64,000 bases of DNA from Leucobacter komagatae (lineage in GTDB: Bacteria; Actinomycetota; Actinomycetes; Actinomycetales; Microbacteriaceae), in NCBI RefSeq assembly GCF_000834055.1, contig NZ_JXSQ01000017.1, positions 1 to 64,000 of the forward strand, given 5' to 3'. This document shows, piece by piece, positions 51,887 through 62,253 of the stretch. The position numbers and the translations under genes were made by a program. The notes beneath the pieces were generated by a model that had not been told where the DNA came from, did no database searches, and worked only from the letters and a program-made list of their open reading frames with translations. Within the stretch, counting starts at the first letter, position 1, and every line of letters begins with the position of its first letter.

Positions 51887-53578
51887 CTATGCGAGCCCAC
51901 CGGGTGCGACGCGGAGCGACCCTTCCCCCGCGCCAGCCTCGAACGCGGCCGCGGTGCGGAGTAGTTCCGGGTCGGCGTAGGCTGCCCCGGCAAAGGTGAG
52001 CCCGACCGGCATGCCGATGTCCGCCATAACCCCCATCGCGACCGTCACGGTCGGGATGCCGAGATGGCGGAGCGCGTAGTTCCCGTTCGAGAAGAACACC
52101 CCGTTTGACCACGCGTGATCCGCCGCGGCAACGTCGCGCTCGGCGTCCTCCCGGCCGACATCGGCGTTCGCGGGGAACACGATTCCGTCGAAGCCCTCGG
52201 CAGCGAGCCAGGACTCGAACAGCTGCTCACGGAGCTGTACGAGGGCCCTGAGCCCGTCCGCGAACTCGGGTAGCTCCCGCGGGTCGGGGATGCCTTCCCG
52301 CGCGAACGCGACGACGGCGCGGTAACGGTTCTCGTAGTCCTCGACCTCCTCGTAGCGATCGGGCAGCGTGCCGGGCGGCTGCGGGAAGATCGTGTCGGGA
52401 TCGACGGTGCCGAGACTCGGGATCGCCGGGTCGCCGTTCGCGCGCAGGAAGTCGTCCCACCCAAAGGCGAGGAAGTGGTTGAACTCGGTGTCCATCCAGC
52501 CGTCGGGCAGCACACCGAGTGCGCCGACGTTTTCCTGGCCCGGCCGGTCGCCCTCGTACTGCTCGATGAGCGGGAAGCCGGTCTCGACGATCTCCGCGCC
52601 GAGCGCCTCGAGCCGGGCGCGTGCCTGCTCCCACAGCGCGAGCACTGAGGGCCGCACCGTGATCGGGAACGCGGGGTCGAGCCCGAGGTACATTTTCGGC
52701 ACGGCGAAGCGCTTGCCAGCGAGCGGCGTGGGGTTCGCGCCGACGCTCGCCCCGTCGCCGGCGAGCGCGAGGTACGAGGCTGGCCGGTGCTCGCTCGGCG
52801 CGGGCACCTGGACAACCTGCTGCGCTCGCCAGAAGTCGCCGCGGGTGACCGCGTCGTCCTGCACGAGCACGTCGAGCAGCCGCAGCATGTCTGGCATCGA
52901 GCGGGTGTGCGGCACGACGACGTCGCGGGCGGGGAACAGCGGCCAATTGCCGCGGATCGAGAGCACGCCCCACGACGGCGTGTAGGCGCAGAGGGCGTTG
53001 TTTGAGGCGGGGCTTCGGCCGCTCGACACGGTCTCCTCCCCCATGCCGAATACGGCGAGGTTCGCGGCTGTCGCGACGGCGGAGCCATTCGAGGAGCCTG
53101 AGGCGTAGGCGGCAGCGAGGTAGTCGCGGTTGTAGGGCGATTCCGCGCGGCCGTAGACCCCGCGCTGCATGCCGCCGTCTGCCATTGGCGGCATGTTCGT
53201 CTTGCCGAGCAGCACTGCGCCTGCCTCACGCAGCTTCGCGACAGAGAACGCGTCCCACTGCGCGACGAGGTCGCGGAAAGCGGGAGACCCCGACGCGACG
53301 GTGAGCCCGCGCACCATGTAGGAGTCCTTCACCGTGAACGGCACGCCCTCGAGCGGTCGCTGCGTTCCGGCGGCCCACCGCGCGTCGGACTCGGCTGCCT
53401 GGGCGAGCGCTTCGGGGTTGCGCACGACGACCGCGTGCAGCCCGGCATCGCCCGAGTCGTAGGCATCGATCCTGGCGAGGAACTCCTCGGTGAGGCCGGT
53501 CGGGGTTGTCGCTCCGGAGCTGAAGGCTGCGAGCACGTCGGAAATGCTCGCTTCGATGAGATCAAAAGACTCGCGCAT
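51887..53578 (-). CDS. amidase-signature family hydrolase
   Basis: A 563-aa amidase-signature enzyme hydrolysing a C-N amide bond. The catalytic Lys is in PFTVKDSYM (Lys84), the cis-Ser region in ASGSSNGSAVATAANL (159-174) and the nucleophile region in GEETVSSGRSPASNNA (180-195), which departs from the common GTDTGGSIR form but keeps a Ser-Gly-Arg-Ser-Pro core. No signal peptide is seen, so it is cytoplasmic. It lies downstream of an acyl-CoA dehydrogenase on the same strand. The substrate is unknown. Confidence 0.88.
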   Translation of the reverse strand: MRESFDLIEASISDVLAAFSSGATTPTGLTEEFLARIDAYDSGDAGLHAVVVRNPEALAQAAESDARWAAGTQRPLEGVPFTVKDSYMVRGLTVASGSPAFRDLVAQWDAFSVAKLREAGAVLLGKTNMPPMADGGMQRGVYGRAESPYNRDYLAAAYASGSSNGSAVATAANLAVFGMGEETVSSGRSPASNNALCAYTPSWGVLSIRGNWPLFPARDVVVPHTRSMPDMLRLLDVLVQDDAVTRGDFWRAQQVVQVPAPSEHRPASYLALAGDGASVGANPTPLAGKRFAVPKMYLGLDPAFPITVRPSVLALWEQARARLEALGAEIVETGFPLIEQYEGDRPGQENVGALGVLPDGWMDTEFNHFLAFGWDDFLRANGDPAIPSLGTVDPDTIFPQPPGTLPDRYEEVEDYENRYRAVVAFAREGIPDPRELPEFADGLRALVQLREQLFESWLAAEGFDGIVFPANADVGREDAERDVAAADHAWSNGVFFSNGNYALRHLGIPTVTVAMGVMADIGMPVGLTFAGAAYADPELLRTAAAFEAGAGEGSLRVAPGGLA

Positions 53579-53648
53579 GCCCCCATGTTAGTGGGGGCAT
53601 GCGCGAGTCGAGAGCGGTGGATCGTCCCGCCGTGCCGGCGGGAGACGC

Positions 53649-54815
53649 CTACTTGCGGCCGGTGACGGCGCGCGCGACGATCTCGCGCATGACCTCGTTG
53701 GTGCCGCCGTAGATGCGGTGTACGCGCGCGTCGAGGAACGCGCGGGTGATGGGGTACTCGGTGATGTAGCCGTAGCCGCCGTGCAGCTGGACGCCCTGGT
53801 CGAGGATCTCCCACTCGCGCTCGGTGCACCAGAACTTCACCTTGGCTGCCTCGTCTGCGCTGAGCTCGCCCTTCTGGAAGAGTCGCATCGCGCGGTCGAT
53901 GAACGCCCACATGACGTCGACAGTCGTCGCCATCTCGGCGAGGCGGAAGCGGCTGTTCTGGAAGTCGGCGACCGGCTTACCGAAGGCCTCGCGGCTCTTC
54001 GTGTACTCAAGGGTCCAGCCGAGCGCTGCCTCGGAGATCGCGGCTGCGACGACGCCGATGGAGAGGCGCTCGAGCGGCAGGTTCTCCATGAGCTGCACGA
54101 AGCCGTGCCCCTCAACGCCGCCGATGAGGTTCTCGTCTGGCACGAATACGTCGACGAAGCTGAGCTCGGCGGTGTCGTGACCGTGCGCTCCCATCTTGTT
54201 GAGCTTGCGGCCGTGGTCGAAGCCCTCCATGCCCGACTCGATGATGATGAGGCTGAACGCGTCTGGTCGGTTCCCCTCACCAGTCTTCACGAAGGTGACG
54301 ACCATGTCTGCGGTCTTGCCGCTCGAGATGAAGGTCTTTGCGCCGTTGACGATGTAGCCGCCGTCGGTCTTCTTCGCTGTCGTGGTGACGCCGCGGAGGT
54401 CGCTGCCGGTGCCTGGTTCGGTCATTGCGAGCGCGCCGAGCACCTCGCAGGTGGCCATCTTCGGCAGCCACTTCTGCTTCTGCGCGTCGGTGCCAAAGCG
54501 AGCGAGGTAGGGAACCGCGAGGTCGTCCTGGATGCCTGCGGCCCCGGCGAGCGATGCGCCGGTGCCCGACTTGATGAGCTCCTCGTTCACGATTGAGCGG
54601 AAGCGGTAGTCCTCGAGCATGCCAGCTCCGCCGAATTCCTCGGGAACGGAGAGACCAACGAGGCCCTGTTCGGCTGCGGCGAGCATGGTGGCGCGGTCGA
54701 CCTCACCGTCTGCCTCCCACTGCTCCATCTTTTCCTGGGTGACGTAACGCTTGATGAATTCCTTCACCAGCTCGCGAAAATCGTCGTGGATCTCTTCGTA
54801 AATATCGCGTTCCAT
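53649..54815 (-). CDS. acyl-CoA dehydrogenase
   Basis: A 388-aa FAD-dependent acyl-CoA dehydrogenase, introducing the alpha-beta double bond of an acyl-CoA. ALAMTEPGTGSDLRGVTTTA holds the FAD/substrate signature (near 130-150), QLHGGYGYITEYPITRAFLD is the second signature, and the catalytic-type Glu is in RIYGGTNEVMREI (about residue 374), the position used by medium/short-chain enzymes. It is intact and of normal length. The next gene on the strand is an amidase (70-bp gap), which may be accidental. Confidence 0.93.
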   Translation of the reverse strand: MERDIYEEIHDDFRELVKEFIKRYVTQEKMEQWEADGEVDRATMLAAAEQGLVGLSVPEEFGGAGMLEDYRFRSIVNEELIKSGTGASLAGAAGIQDDLAVPYLARFGTDAQKQKWLPKMATCEVLGALAMTEPGTGSDLRGVTTTAKKTDGGYIVNGAKTFISSGKTADMVVTFVKTGEGNRPDAFSLIIIESGMEGFDHGRKLNKMGAHGHDTAELSFVDVFVPDENLIGGVEGHGFVQLMENLPLERLSIGVVAAAISEAALGWTLEYTKSREAFGKPVADFQNSRFRLAEMATTVDVMWAFIDRAMRLFQKGELSADEAAKVKFWCTEREWEILDQGVQLHGGYGYITEYPITRAFLDARVHRIYGGTNEVMREIVARAVTGRK

Positions 54816-55347
54816 GTGCGTATTCCCTTCGCGTCGTCGCGTTGAGCGGTTGTGGTGAGTGGCGCCCCGTCCGCAGCGTCCTGCGCTCAGGGCGTGCTAA
54901 TCGAAGGCATTGGGTACTCCCAAGCATGAACGACGCCCCAATGCAACGTCAAGCGATTTGTTGCGTAGCTCCAGGTTTGCCCTCCCCAAGCCCGCGCGGC
55001 ATGCGTAACAACTCCACAACGCGCGCGCCTTTTCCCCGCCAGCGTGTGGTGGCCGCTGACGCCGATACCGGCGCTGCTGCGATCAGCTGTCCCGCCGAAC
55101 CCGAACCGACCACCAACGGGCGCCCGTGGCACCGGCAAGTAGTGCCGGCCCACGGACCGCGGCAGCCGCACCCGCGCACTGCGGGTGCCGACTACTCAAA
55201 TCCCCGGGCCACCTCCCCCAAACATGAGCGAGGCGTACTCCGAAGGCCTGCTCCCCGAGCGCCTGGGCATACTTTGGTTCCTGCGCATTAGGCAACGCCC
55301 GTAGCCTACGCACGCGCTGACACCTCGGTCATTCCCGAAAGGAAACC
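54816..55347. other. intergenic region, no convincing gene
   Basis: A 532-bp gap between divergent acyl-CoA dehydrogenase and surface-protein genes. Open frames here are short, basic and Pro/Arg/Gly-rich without ribosome sites. One hairpin is seen: GCACCCGC (55168-55175) with GCGGGTGC (55181-55188). The right end holds the GAAAGGAAA ribosome site of the next gene. Confidence 0.6.
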
Positions 55348-57318
55348 ATGTTCCTAACGACCAAAATCAGCGGACTCGCGGCGGCATCGCTGCTTGCTTC
55401 GTCCGTCACGCTGCCGATACCGCAGCACGAGCTCCCCGCAGAAACAGCGGACCACGCAATCGCAGCTCTGCCAGCGGGAAAGGCGACGGGAAGTTCTCAG
55501 TACGGGCTCATCGGAGAGAATCCGGCGGTCGACAGCGCCACGTACGGCGTAACCGTAGACTCCGACGGCGCCATTTGGTACACCGCGACAGGTGGGAGCG
55601 CACACGGCGTGAACGTCTACAGGCCCGGCACGTTCGCGCCAGACGGTGGGGACTACCGCGGAAACGGTGACTACGCTGAGGGCACCGGATACCTCGGCTC
55701 CGCCTGGCACGACCCGATCCGCTTCGCCAACCGCGACAGCACGATCAAGAACCCTGCCGGTGGCACCGAGCCATGGGCTGAGCCGCGTGGCATCGAAGCG
55801 TTGGAAGGCGGGGGCATCGCCGTAAACGATACGAACGGGAACGTCTCCGTGCCCCCGGGAACCGTCTTCTTCTTCAACGATCAGCAGGAACGCATCGGTA
55901 GCGCCGGCGTCGCGGGCGACAACGCCTGCTCCACGCTTGCGGAGGGCGAACTCGCTTGGGGCCCGTACGTCGCGGTCCGCGGCGACCGGCTCTTCGCCCC
56001 GTACGAGAACTGCAACGTCGTGAGTGTCTTCGGCGTCCCTGGTGGCGAGCCGCTGTATCGGCTCACGGGCGAAGGGCAGACCGTTGGGCAGACTGCGAAC
56101 GGCCCAGTCCCCAGCGGGCCCGGCAACCTGAGCCACGTCTACGGCGTTTCAACCGACGGGGAGGCGTTTTACACGTCCGACCTCGGCGATACCCGGAGCC
56201 CGCAGGCCGGCATGGTGCAACGATGGTTCATCGATGATGCTTCGGAGAGCTGGACACTCGACACCGATTTCGGCGTCGACGGCGCGCTGACCTTCCCGGG
56301 CAAGCGGATCTACCAGACGATCGTCGCGCCGGACTCGACCCTCTACGTGATCCCCAAAACGGGCAACATTGAGCACTACACGTCGACGGGCGATCACCTC
56401 GGCTCCGTGACGACAGCTGGGCTCCCCTACGACGAAGCCCGCGACCTCGCTATCACCAAGGAGGGGTGGCTCGTGATGACCGCGAAGACCGGAAGCAGCG
56501 TGCGACTGCTTGCGGAGAGCCCCTCGCCGGTAACCGGCCTCTCCGCGGAGCATGGCAGCCAGCCGGGCAGCATCGTGCTCTCGTGGGACGAACCCGAGCA
56601 CCGATCAGGGCAGGCGCCACTGCTCGACTATGTCGTCGAACAGTCCACGGATGACGGCGAGACATGGCAGATAGTGCAGCGCGAAGCGAGCACCGAACAC
56701 AGCCGCACCCTCACGGGCTTGGGCGGGGAGGCATACAGCTTCCGTGTCACCGGCTACAGCGAGGCGGGGCGGGGCGATTCTGCCGTGATCGAGGGGGTCG
56801 ACCCCGAACCCGTGGAGTCCGATATCAGCATTGAGCTCGTTGGGGCGGCCCCAGCCGAGATCGTCGAGGGCAATACCGTCACGTGGACCGCGACCGTCAC
56901 CAACACGGGCAACGCACCGTTGAGCGACGTCATCGTTGACTTCGAACTCGGTCCAGGCGACTTCGCGGAGAACGACCTCGAGGGCACCCTCGAGGCAGGG
57001 GAAAGCGTCACCGTCACTGCCGCCTCGCCCATCACCCCCGAGCAGCTCGCGGCGGCGAGCGCGGAGGCGAGCGCGTACACAATCGCGGTTGACGTTCTCG
57101 GAACGTCCGTCGTCGACGCCGCTGAGGCGAGCGTGGCGCTCACCGAGCACGCCGTGACCACGCCTGCTCCGCCGGGCGGGAAGACACCGGAGCCAGCGCC
57201 GGCAGAGCCCCTGGCGCGCACGGGAGGCGGATCGTTGCTTGAGTGGCTGGTGCTCGCCGCTGTGCTGATCGCGGCAGGAGCTGCCGGGATGTTCGCGCGG
57301 ACGCGGCGGCTCGCCTAG
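55348..57318 (+). CDS. sortase-anchored beta-propeller/Fn3 surface protein
   Basis: A 656-aa exported protein. A weak signal peptide is at residues 1-22 (KISGLAAASLLASSVTLPIP). Residues about 50-395 contain recurring propeller-like strands (YGVTVDSDGAIWYTA, YGVSTDGEAFYTSDLG, QTIVAPDSTLYVIP, ARDLAITKEGWLVMT), followed by a fibronectin III domain (about 395-480, GSIVLSWDEPEH) and a CARDB/DUF11-like domain (about 490-600, GNTVTWTATVTNTGNAPLSD). The C-terminus has LARTG, a hydrophobic helix and RTRR: a sortase sorting signal of LAxTG type. It is a cell-wall-anchored protein; the ligand is unknown. Confidence 0.87.
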   Translation: MFLTTKISGLAAASLLASSVTLPIPQHELPAETADHAIAALPAGKATGSSQYGLIGENPAVDSATYGVTVDSDGAIWYTATGGSAHGVNVYRPGTFAPDGGDYRGNGDYAEGTGYLGSAWHDPIRFANRDSTIKNPAGGTEPWAEPRGIEALEGGGIAVNDTNGNVSVPPGTVFFFNDQQERIGSAGVAGDNACSTLAEGELAWGPYVAVRGDRLFAPYENCNVVSVFGVPGGEPLYRLTGEGQTVGQTANGPVPSGPGNLSHVYGVSTDGEAFYTSDLGDTRSPQAGMVQRWFIDDASESWTLDTDFGVDGALTFPGKRIYQTIVAPDSTLYVIPKTGNIEHYTSTGDHLGSVTTAGLPYDEARDLAITKEGWLVMTAKTGSSVRLLAESPSPVTGLSAEHGSQPGSIVLSWDEPEHRSGQAPLLDYVVEQSTDDGETWQIVQREASTEHSRTLTGLGGEAYSFRVTGYSEAGRGDSAVIEGVDPEPVESDISIELVGAAPAEIVEGNTVTWTATVTNTGNAPLSDVIVDFELGPGDFAENDLEGTLEAGESVTVTAASPITPEQLAAASAEASAYTIAVDVLGTSVVDAAEASVALTEHAVTTPAPPGGKTPEPAPAEPLARTGGGSLLEWLVLAAVLIAAGAAGMFARTRRLA

Positions 57319-57353
57319 CGAGGCGCACTCGGCAGCCCCGCTGAGGGGAACGT

Positions 57354-57398
57354 GACTGGGTCGTTCACCCGCTTGTTGGCGGGTGAAACGACCCAGTC
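57354..57398. terminator. terminator after the surface-protein gene
   Basis: GACTGGGTCGTTCACCCGC (57354-57372) pairs with 57379-57398 over 19 bp with one bulged A. Confidence 0.88.
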
Positions 57399-57462
57399 GT
57401 CATTGGGCGGGGTTCGCCACGCGTTCGGCGATCGCCTCGCACGCTCCGCTTGCGGCGTTCGG

Positions 57463-57508
57463 TTCCCGTTAGGGACCGCGCAGCGACCGTATGGATTCCG
57501 TTAGGACC
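57463..57508. promoter_or_regulatory. direct repeat upstream of the kdp operon
   Basis: TTCCCGTTAGGGACC (57463-57477) and TTCCGTTAGGACC (57496-57508) are imperfect copies 33 bp apart, three helical turns, about 100-145 bp before the first small kdp ORF. They are a candidate KdpE site. Confidence 0.5.
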
Positions 57509-57607
57509 CCACTTTTCGCCCCAATACGGGTGTTGAATCAGGGCATGCGCCACCGCGGCGCCCGGCACCAGCTCCCGCTGGCCGGCAGTTCTAGAACGGA
57601 GCTCATC

Positions 57608-57691
57608 GTGCTCGATGTCGTCTTCGCGTTCGGCGTGATCGCGCTCTTCGCCCTCATCGGCCTGCTGGCCAAGGCGGTGGACAAGCTGTGA
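57608..57691 (+). CDS. 27-aa membrane peptide preceding kdpF
   Basis: A GTG-started frame reading [20 protein letters not shown] (residues 1-20), then AKAVDKL: one membrane helix with a short charged end. GGAG (57598-57601) lies six bases before the GTG. The stop overlaps the kdpF start (GTGA), so it is translationally coupled to kdpF, strong evidence that it is real. It resembles KdpF in size but lacks the RPEKF ending, so it may be an extra Kdp subunit or a regulatory peptide. Confidence 0.65.
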   Translation: MLDVVFAFGVIALFALIGLLAKAVDKL

Positions 57692-57777
57692 TCGTGTTCA
57701 ACGCCCTCGCCGCACTGCTCGCGGTCGCCGCGCTTGTCTACCTTGGCATCGCCCTCACCCGGCCGGAGAAGTTCTGA
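57688..57777 (+). CDS. kdpF: KdpF, small Kdp subunit
   Basis: A 29-aa single-helix peptide ([20 protein letters not shown], then LTRPEKF) matching KdpF, which stabilises the KdpABC potassium pump. The start is GTG 57688 (a second GTG at 57694 is possible). The stop and the kdpA start overlap as TGATG. Confidence 0.88.
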   Translation: MIVFNALAALLAVAALVYLGIALTRPEKF

Positions 57778-59477
57778 TGGGCTGGCTCTCCGCGCTCCTC
57801 GCCGTCGCGAGCGTGGCGGCGATCATCGCCGTCATCTATCGCCCGCTCGGCGACTACATGGCCTGGGTCTACACGTCGACGAAGGATTGGCGCGTCGAGC
57901 GTGGCATCTACCGCGTCATCGGTGTTGACCCGCGGGCCGAGCAGAGCTGGCAGGCGTACCTCCGCGCCGTGCTCGCGTTCTCCGCGGTGGGGCTACTCAT
58001 CGTCTACGCGATGCAGCGCCTGCAGCAGTGGCTCCCGTACTCGCTCGGGCTCACAGCCCCGAGCGAGCATCTCTCGTTCAACACGGCGGCCTCGTTCGTC
58101 GGCAACACGAACTGGCAGTCGTATTCCCCCGAGGCGACGCTCGGCTACTCGGTGCAGCTCGCGGGCCTCGCGGTGCAGAACTTCACGTCGGCAGCCGTCG
58201 GCATTGCCGTCGCGATCGCGCTCGTCAGAGGCTTTGCGTACCGCCGCTCTGGCACGATCGGCAACTTCTGGGTCGACCTCACCCGCGGCACGCTCAGGCT
58301 GCTGCTTCCGATCGCTGCGGCGAGCGCGCTCGTCTTGCTCGCCGGCGGCGTGATCCAGAACTTCAACGGCTTCTCGGATGTCACGACGCTCGCGGGCGCG
58401 ACGCAGTCGATCCCCGGCGGCCCGACGGCCTCGCAGGAGGCGATCAAGCTGCTCGGCACGAACGGCGGCGGCTTCTTCAACGCGAACTCGTCGCATCCGT
58501 TCGAGAACCCGACGCCGTGGACGAACCTCCTAGAGGTCGTACTCATGCTCGCGATCCCGTTCTCGCTGCCGCGCACCTTCGGCCGCATGATCGGCGACAA
58601 CCGCCAGGGCACCGCGATCCTCAGCGTGATGGGCCTGCTCTACGTGCTGTCGTTCTCGGCGCTCACCGCGCTCGAGCTCGCCGGCCGCGGCACGGCGCCC
58701 GAGCTCGCTGGTGCGGCGCTTGAGGGGAAGGAGCAGCGCTTCGGCATCATCGGGTCGACACTGTTCGCGACGACGAGCACTGGCACCTCGACGGGTGCCG
58801 TGAACTCGATGCACGACTCGTACACGGCGCTCGGCGGCATGTTCCCCATGCTGAACATGATGCTCGGCGAGGTCTCGCCGGGCGGCGTCGGCTCGGGGCT
58901 GTACGCGATCCTCGTGCTCGCGGTGATCGCGGTGTTCATCTCCGGTCTGCTCATCGGCCGCACGCCCGAGTATCTCGGCAAGAAGATCGGCCCGCGCGAG
59001 ATCAAGCTTGCGGCGCTCTACATCCTCGTGATGCCGACGCTCGTGCTCGCGGGCACCGCGCTGAGCTTCGCGCTCCCCGGTGTGCGCGAGAGCGTCACTG
59101 GCGAGTCGATCTGGAACCCTGGCGTCCACGGCATGAGCGAGGTGCTCTACGCGTTCACCTCTGCGGCGAACAACAACGGCTCGGCCTTCGCTGGCCTCAC
59201 CGCGAACACCCCGTGGCTGAACACGGCGCTCGGCGTCACGATCCTGCTCGGCCGCTTCGTGCCGATCGTGCTCGTGCTCGCGCTCGCCGGGTCATTCGCC
59301 GCGCAGGACAGGGTGCCGGCGACCGCAGGCACCCTCCCCACCCACCGCCCGCTGTTTGTCGGGCTGCTCGCAACGGTCACGGTGCTCCTCACCGCGCTCG
59401 CTTTTCTTCCCGTTCTCGCGCTGGGTCCCCTGGCTGAAGGCTCGTGTAACCATGTCAACGACAACCACATCTCCTAG
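57777..59477 (+). CDS. kdpA: potassium-transporting ATPase, channel subunit A
   Basis: KdpA (566 aa), the ion-conducting subunit of the high-affinity K+ pump. Four selectivity-filter-like P-loops typical of the family are visible: [33 protein letters not shown], the [16 protein letters not shown] region and [13 protein letters not shown]. About ten membrane helices are present. The end is unusual: after the normal ALGPLAEG it continues [11 protein letters not shown], overlapping the kdpB start by 26 bp. GGAGA lies about seven bases before the ATG. Confidence 0.97.
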   Translation: MGWLSALLAVASVAAIIAVIYRPLGDYMAWVYTSTKDWRVERGIYRVIGVDPRAEQSWQAYLRAVLAFSAVGLLIVYAMQRLQQWLPYSLGLTAPSEHLSFNTAASFVGNTNWQSYSPEATLGYSVQLAGLAVQNFTSAAVGIAVAIALVRGFAYRRSGTIGNFWVDLTRGTLRLLLPIAAASALVLLAGGVIQNFNGFSDVTTLAGATQSIPGGPTASQEAIKLLGTNGGGFFNANSSHPFENPTPWTNLLEVVLMLAIPFSLPRTFGRMIGDNRQGTAILSVMGLLYVLSFSALTALELAGRGTAPELAGAALEGKEQRFGIIGSTLFATTSTGTSTGAVNSMHDSYTALGGMFPMLNMMLGEVSPGGVGSGLYAILVLAVIAVFISGLLIGRTPEYLGKKIGPREIKLAALYILVMPTLVLAGTALSFALPGVRESVTGESIWNPGVHGMSEVLYAFTSAANNNGSAFAGLTANTPWLNTALGVTILLGRFVPIVLVLALAGSFAAQDRVPATAGTLPTHRPLFVGLLATVTVLLTALAFLPVLALGPLAEGSCNHVNDNHIS

Positions 59478-61575
59478 CCGCGGCGGCTTCTCGCTCGGCC
59501 AGCTCGGCGCCGCGCTTCCCGGCGCGTTCCGCAAGCTCGATCCGCGCGAGCAGTGGCGCAACCCGGTGATGTTCATCGTGTGCGTCGGTGCCGTGCTCAC
59601 GACGGCGCTCGCGCTCGCCGAGCCGTTCCTCGGCGGGCCGGCACCCTCGGGTGGCAGCACCGTGCCAGCGTCGTTCACGGCCGCGATCGCGATCTGGCTG
59701 TGGCTCACCGTGCTGTTCGCGAACGTCGCGGAGTCGGTAGCCGAGGGGCGAGGCAAGGCGCAGGCCGAGTCGCTCCGCAAGACACGCACCTCAACAACGG
59801 CGCGCCGCGTCGACGACTACGACGAGCTTGGGGACGCTGCGGCCGCGCATGCTGGCTTCACTGCCGTCGCCTCGGCGGATCTCCGCGTCGGCGACACCGT
59901 CGTCGTGTCGGCCGGCGAGCTCATTCCAGGCGATGGCGACATCGTCTGGGGCATCGCCTCGGTCGACGAGTCCGCGATCACGGGCGAGTCTGCGCCCGTC
60001 GTCAGGGAGTCGGGCGGCGACCGCTCGGCTGTGACTGGCGGCACGCGGGTGCTCTCCGATCAGATCGTCGTGCGGATCACGTCGCAGCCAGGCGACACGT
60101 TCGTGGATCGCATGATCGCGCTCGTCGAGGGCGCGGCCAGGCAGAAGACGCCGAACGAGGTCGCGCTGAACATCCTGCTCGCGAGCCTGTCGATCGTGTT
60201 CGTCGTCGTCGCGCTCACGCTCAACCCGATCGCCTCCTACGCTGCAGCACCCGTGAGCCTCACAGTACTCACGGCGCTGCTCGTGTGCCTCATCCCGACG
60301 ACGATCGGCGCGCTGTTGAGCGCGGTCGGCATCGCGGGGATGGATCGGCTCGTGCAGCGCAACGTACTCGCGACGAGCGGCCGCGCGGTCGAGGCAGCTG
60401 GGGATGTTACGACCCTGCTGCTCGACAAGACAGGCACGATCACCTACGGCAACCGCCGCGCGAGCGAGTTTCTCCCGCTGCTCGGGGTCGAGCACGGCGA
60501 GCTCGTCGCTGCGGCCGCCCTCTCCTCGCTCGCTGACCCGACGCCCGAGGGCAGCTCGATCGTCGAGCTCGCCGAGCAGCTCGGCAGCGATTTCGATCGC
60601 TCCCCGGGCGGCACTGCCGTCCCGTTCACCGCGCAGACCCGCATGTCTGGCGTCGACCTGCCTGACGGCTCGCTCGTGCGCAAGGGGGCGGGATCCGCTG
60701 TGGCCGCGTGGCTGAGCGAGGGTGGATCGGCGCTGATTCCCGCCGTGCAGTCGGAGCTCGATGCGCGCGTCGCTGAGGTCGCGGGGAGCGGCGGCACCCC
60801 GCTCGTCGTCGCGGTTGCCGCCGCCGACGGCAGGCGCCGGGTGCTGGGCGTCGTGCACCTCAAGGACGTCGTGAAGGAGGGGCTGCGCGAGAAGTTCACT
60901 GAGCTGCGCGCGATGGGGATCCGCACCGTGATGATCACGGGCGACAACCCGCTCACGGCCGCAGCGATCGCGGAAGAGGCCGGCGTCGATGACTTCCTCG
61001 CGGAGGCGACCCCGGAGGACAAGCTCGCCTACATTCGCAAGGAGCAGGAGGGCGGCAATCTCGTCGCGATGACGGGCGACGGCACGAACGACGCCCCAGC
61101 GCTCGCCCAGGCCGACGTCGGCGTCGCGATGAACTCGGGCACCTCTGCCGCGAAGGAGGCCGGCAACATGGTCGACCTCGACTCTGACCCGTCGAAGCTC
61201 ATCGAGATCGTGCGCATCGGCAAGCAACTGCTCATCACCCGCGGCGCGCTCACGACGTTCTCGATCGCGAACGACATCGCGAAGTACTTCGCGATCATCC
61301 CGGCGATGTTCATGGGGGTGTTCCCGGGCCTCGCTGCCCTGAACATCATGGGGCTGAGTTCTGCGGCGTCGGCCGTGCTGTCGGCGATCATCTTCAACGC
61401 GCTCGTGATCGTCTTCCTCATCCCGCTCGCGCTCCGCGGCGTGAAGTACCGGCCGGGCGGGGCCTCCAGCATCCTCGGCCGCAACCTCGCGGTCTACGGG
61501 CTCGGCGGTGTCGTCACGCCGTTCGTCGGGATCTGGCTCATCGACCAGGTCGTCCGGCTCATCCCAGGGTTCTAG
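59452..61575 (+). CDS. kdpB: potassium-transporting ATPase, catalytic subunit B
   Basis: KdpB (707 aa), the P-type ATPase that energises potassium uptake. The phosphorylation site is [13 protein letters not shown], the actuator TGES loop is [11 protein letters not shown], and the hinge shows [18 protein letters not shown]. Membrane segments lie near 40-100, 240-290 and the C-terminal third. I use ATG 59452, inside the end of kdpA; the longer frame has no homology. Confidence 0.98.
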   Translation: MSTTTTSPSRGGFSLGQLGAALPGAFRKLDPREQWRNPVMFIVCVGAVLTTALALAEPFLGGPAPSGGSTVPASFTAAIAIWLWLTVLFANVAESVAEGRGKAQAESLRKTRTSTTARRVDDYDELGDAAAAHAGFTAVASADLRVGDTVVVSAGELIPGDGDIVWGIASVDESAITGESAPVVRESGGDRSAVTGGTRVLSDQIVVRITSQPGDTFVDRMIALVEGAARQKTPNEVALNILLASLSIVFVVVALTLNPIASYAAAPVSLTVLTALLVCLIPTTIGALLSAVGIAGMDRLVQRNVLATSGRAVEAAGDVTTLLLDKTGTITYGNRRASEFLPLLGVEHGELVAAAALSSLADPTPEGSSIVELAEQLGSDFDRSPGGTAVPFTAQTRMSGVDLPDGSLVRKGAGSAVAAWLSEGGSALIPAVQSELDARVAEVAGSGGTPLVVAVAAADGRRRVLGVVHLKDVVKEGLREKFTELRAMGIRTVMITGDNPLTAAAIAEEAGVDDFLAEATPEDKLAYIRKEQEGGNLVAMTGDGTNDAPALAQADVGVAMNSGTSAAKEAGNMVDLDSDPSKLIEIVRIGKQLLITRGALTTFSIANDIAKYFAIIPAMFMGVFPGLAALNIMGLSSAASAVLSAIIFNALVIVFLIPLALRGVKYRPGGASSILGRNLAVYGLGGVVTPFVGIWLIDQVVRLIPGF

Positions 61576-61636
61576 CGGCGGTGCGCACACCCGCGCGAGA
61601 CCGCTCACGATTCGCACAACGAAAGAAGCTCACACC

Positions 61637-62251
61637 ATGACTGCCGCAAGCCGTACCTCCCGCCGCACTGTCTGGGTCGCGATCCGCGCGATGGCGCTGT
61701 TCACGCTCCTCCTCGGCGTCGCCTACCCGCTCGCGATCACGGGGGCGGGCCAGCTCGCCCTCCCGTTCCAGGCGAACGGCTCGCGCCTCGCCGGCCCCGA
61801 TGGAACGACCGTCGGCTCCGTGCTCATCGGTCAGCAGTTCCTCACGGCCGCGGGCGAGCCCGACCCCGCGTTCTTCCAGCCACGCCCGTCAGCGGCAGGC
61901 GACGGCTACGACGGCGCCGCATCGTCCGGTTCGAATCTCGGGCCTGAGAACACCGACCTCGTCGCCGCGATCGGTGAGCGGAAGGCCGCCGTCGCCGCGT
62001 TCAACGGCGTGCCAGAGGGCGAGGTGCCAGCCGACGCGGTCACCGCATCCTCCTCGGGCCTCGACCCGCACATCAGTGCGGCCTACGCGCAGCTGCAGGC
62101 GGCGCGCGTCGCGGAGGCACGCGGGCTCGCTCCAGCCGCGGTCGAGCAGCTCGTCGCCGCGCACACCGCAGGCCCCGACCTCGGACTCCTCGGGGAGAGT
62201 AGGGTAAACGTGCTCGAACTCAACCTGGCGCTCGAGCAGTTGCGGGGGTGA
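61637..62251 (+). CDS. kdpC: potassium-transporting ATPase, subunit C
   Basis: KdpC (204 aa), single-helix subunit (about 12-34, VAIRAMALFTLLLGVAYPLA) with an extracytoplasmic domain; family motifs GSVLIGQQF, FQPRPSAAGDGYDGAASSGS-like and the DPHISAAYAQLQAARVAEAR block are present. The ATG at 61637 has GAAAGAAG upstream. The stop lies three bases before the kdpD ATG. Confidence 0.97.
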   Translation: MTAASRTSRRTVWVAIRAMALFTLLLGVAYPLAITGAGQLALPFQANGSRLAGPDGTTVGSVLIGQQFLTAAGEPDPAFFQPRPSAAGDGYDGAASSGSNLGPENTDLVAAIGERKAAVAAFNGVPEGEVPADAVTASSSGLDPHISAAYAQLQAARVAEARGLAPAAVEQLVAAHTAGPDLGLLGESRVNVLELNLALEQLRG

Positions 62252-62253
62252 AC

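Noticed and set aside
54842-55291. Open frames in the gap before the surface-protein gene
   Set aside because: Basic, Pro/Arg/Gly-rich reading of GC-rich DNA, no ribosome site, overlapping frames on both strands.
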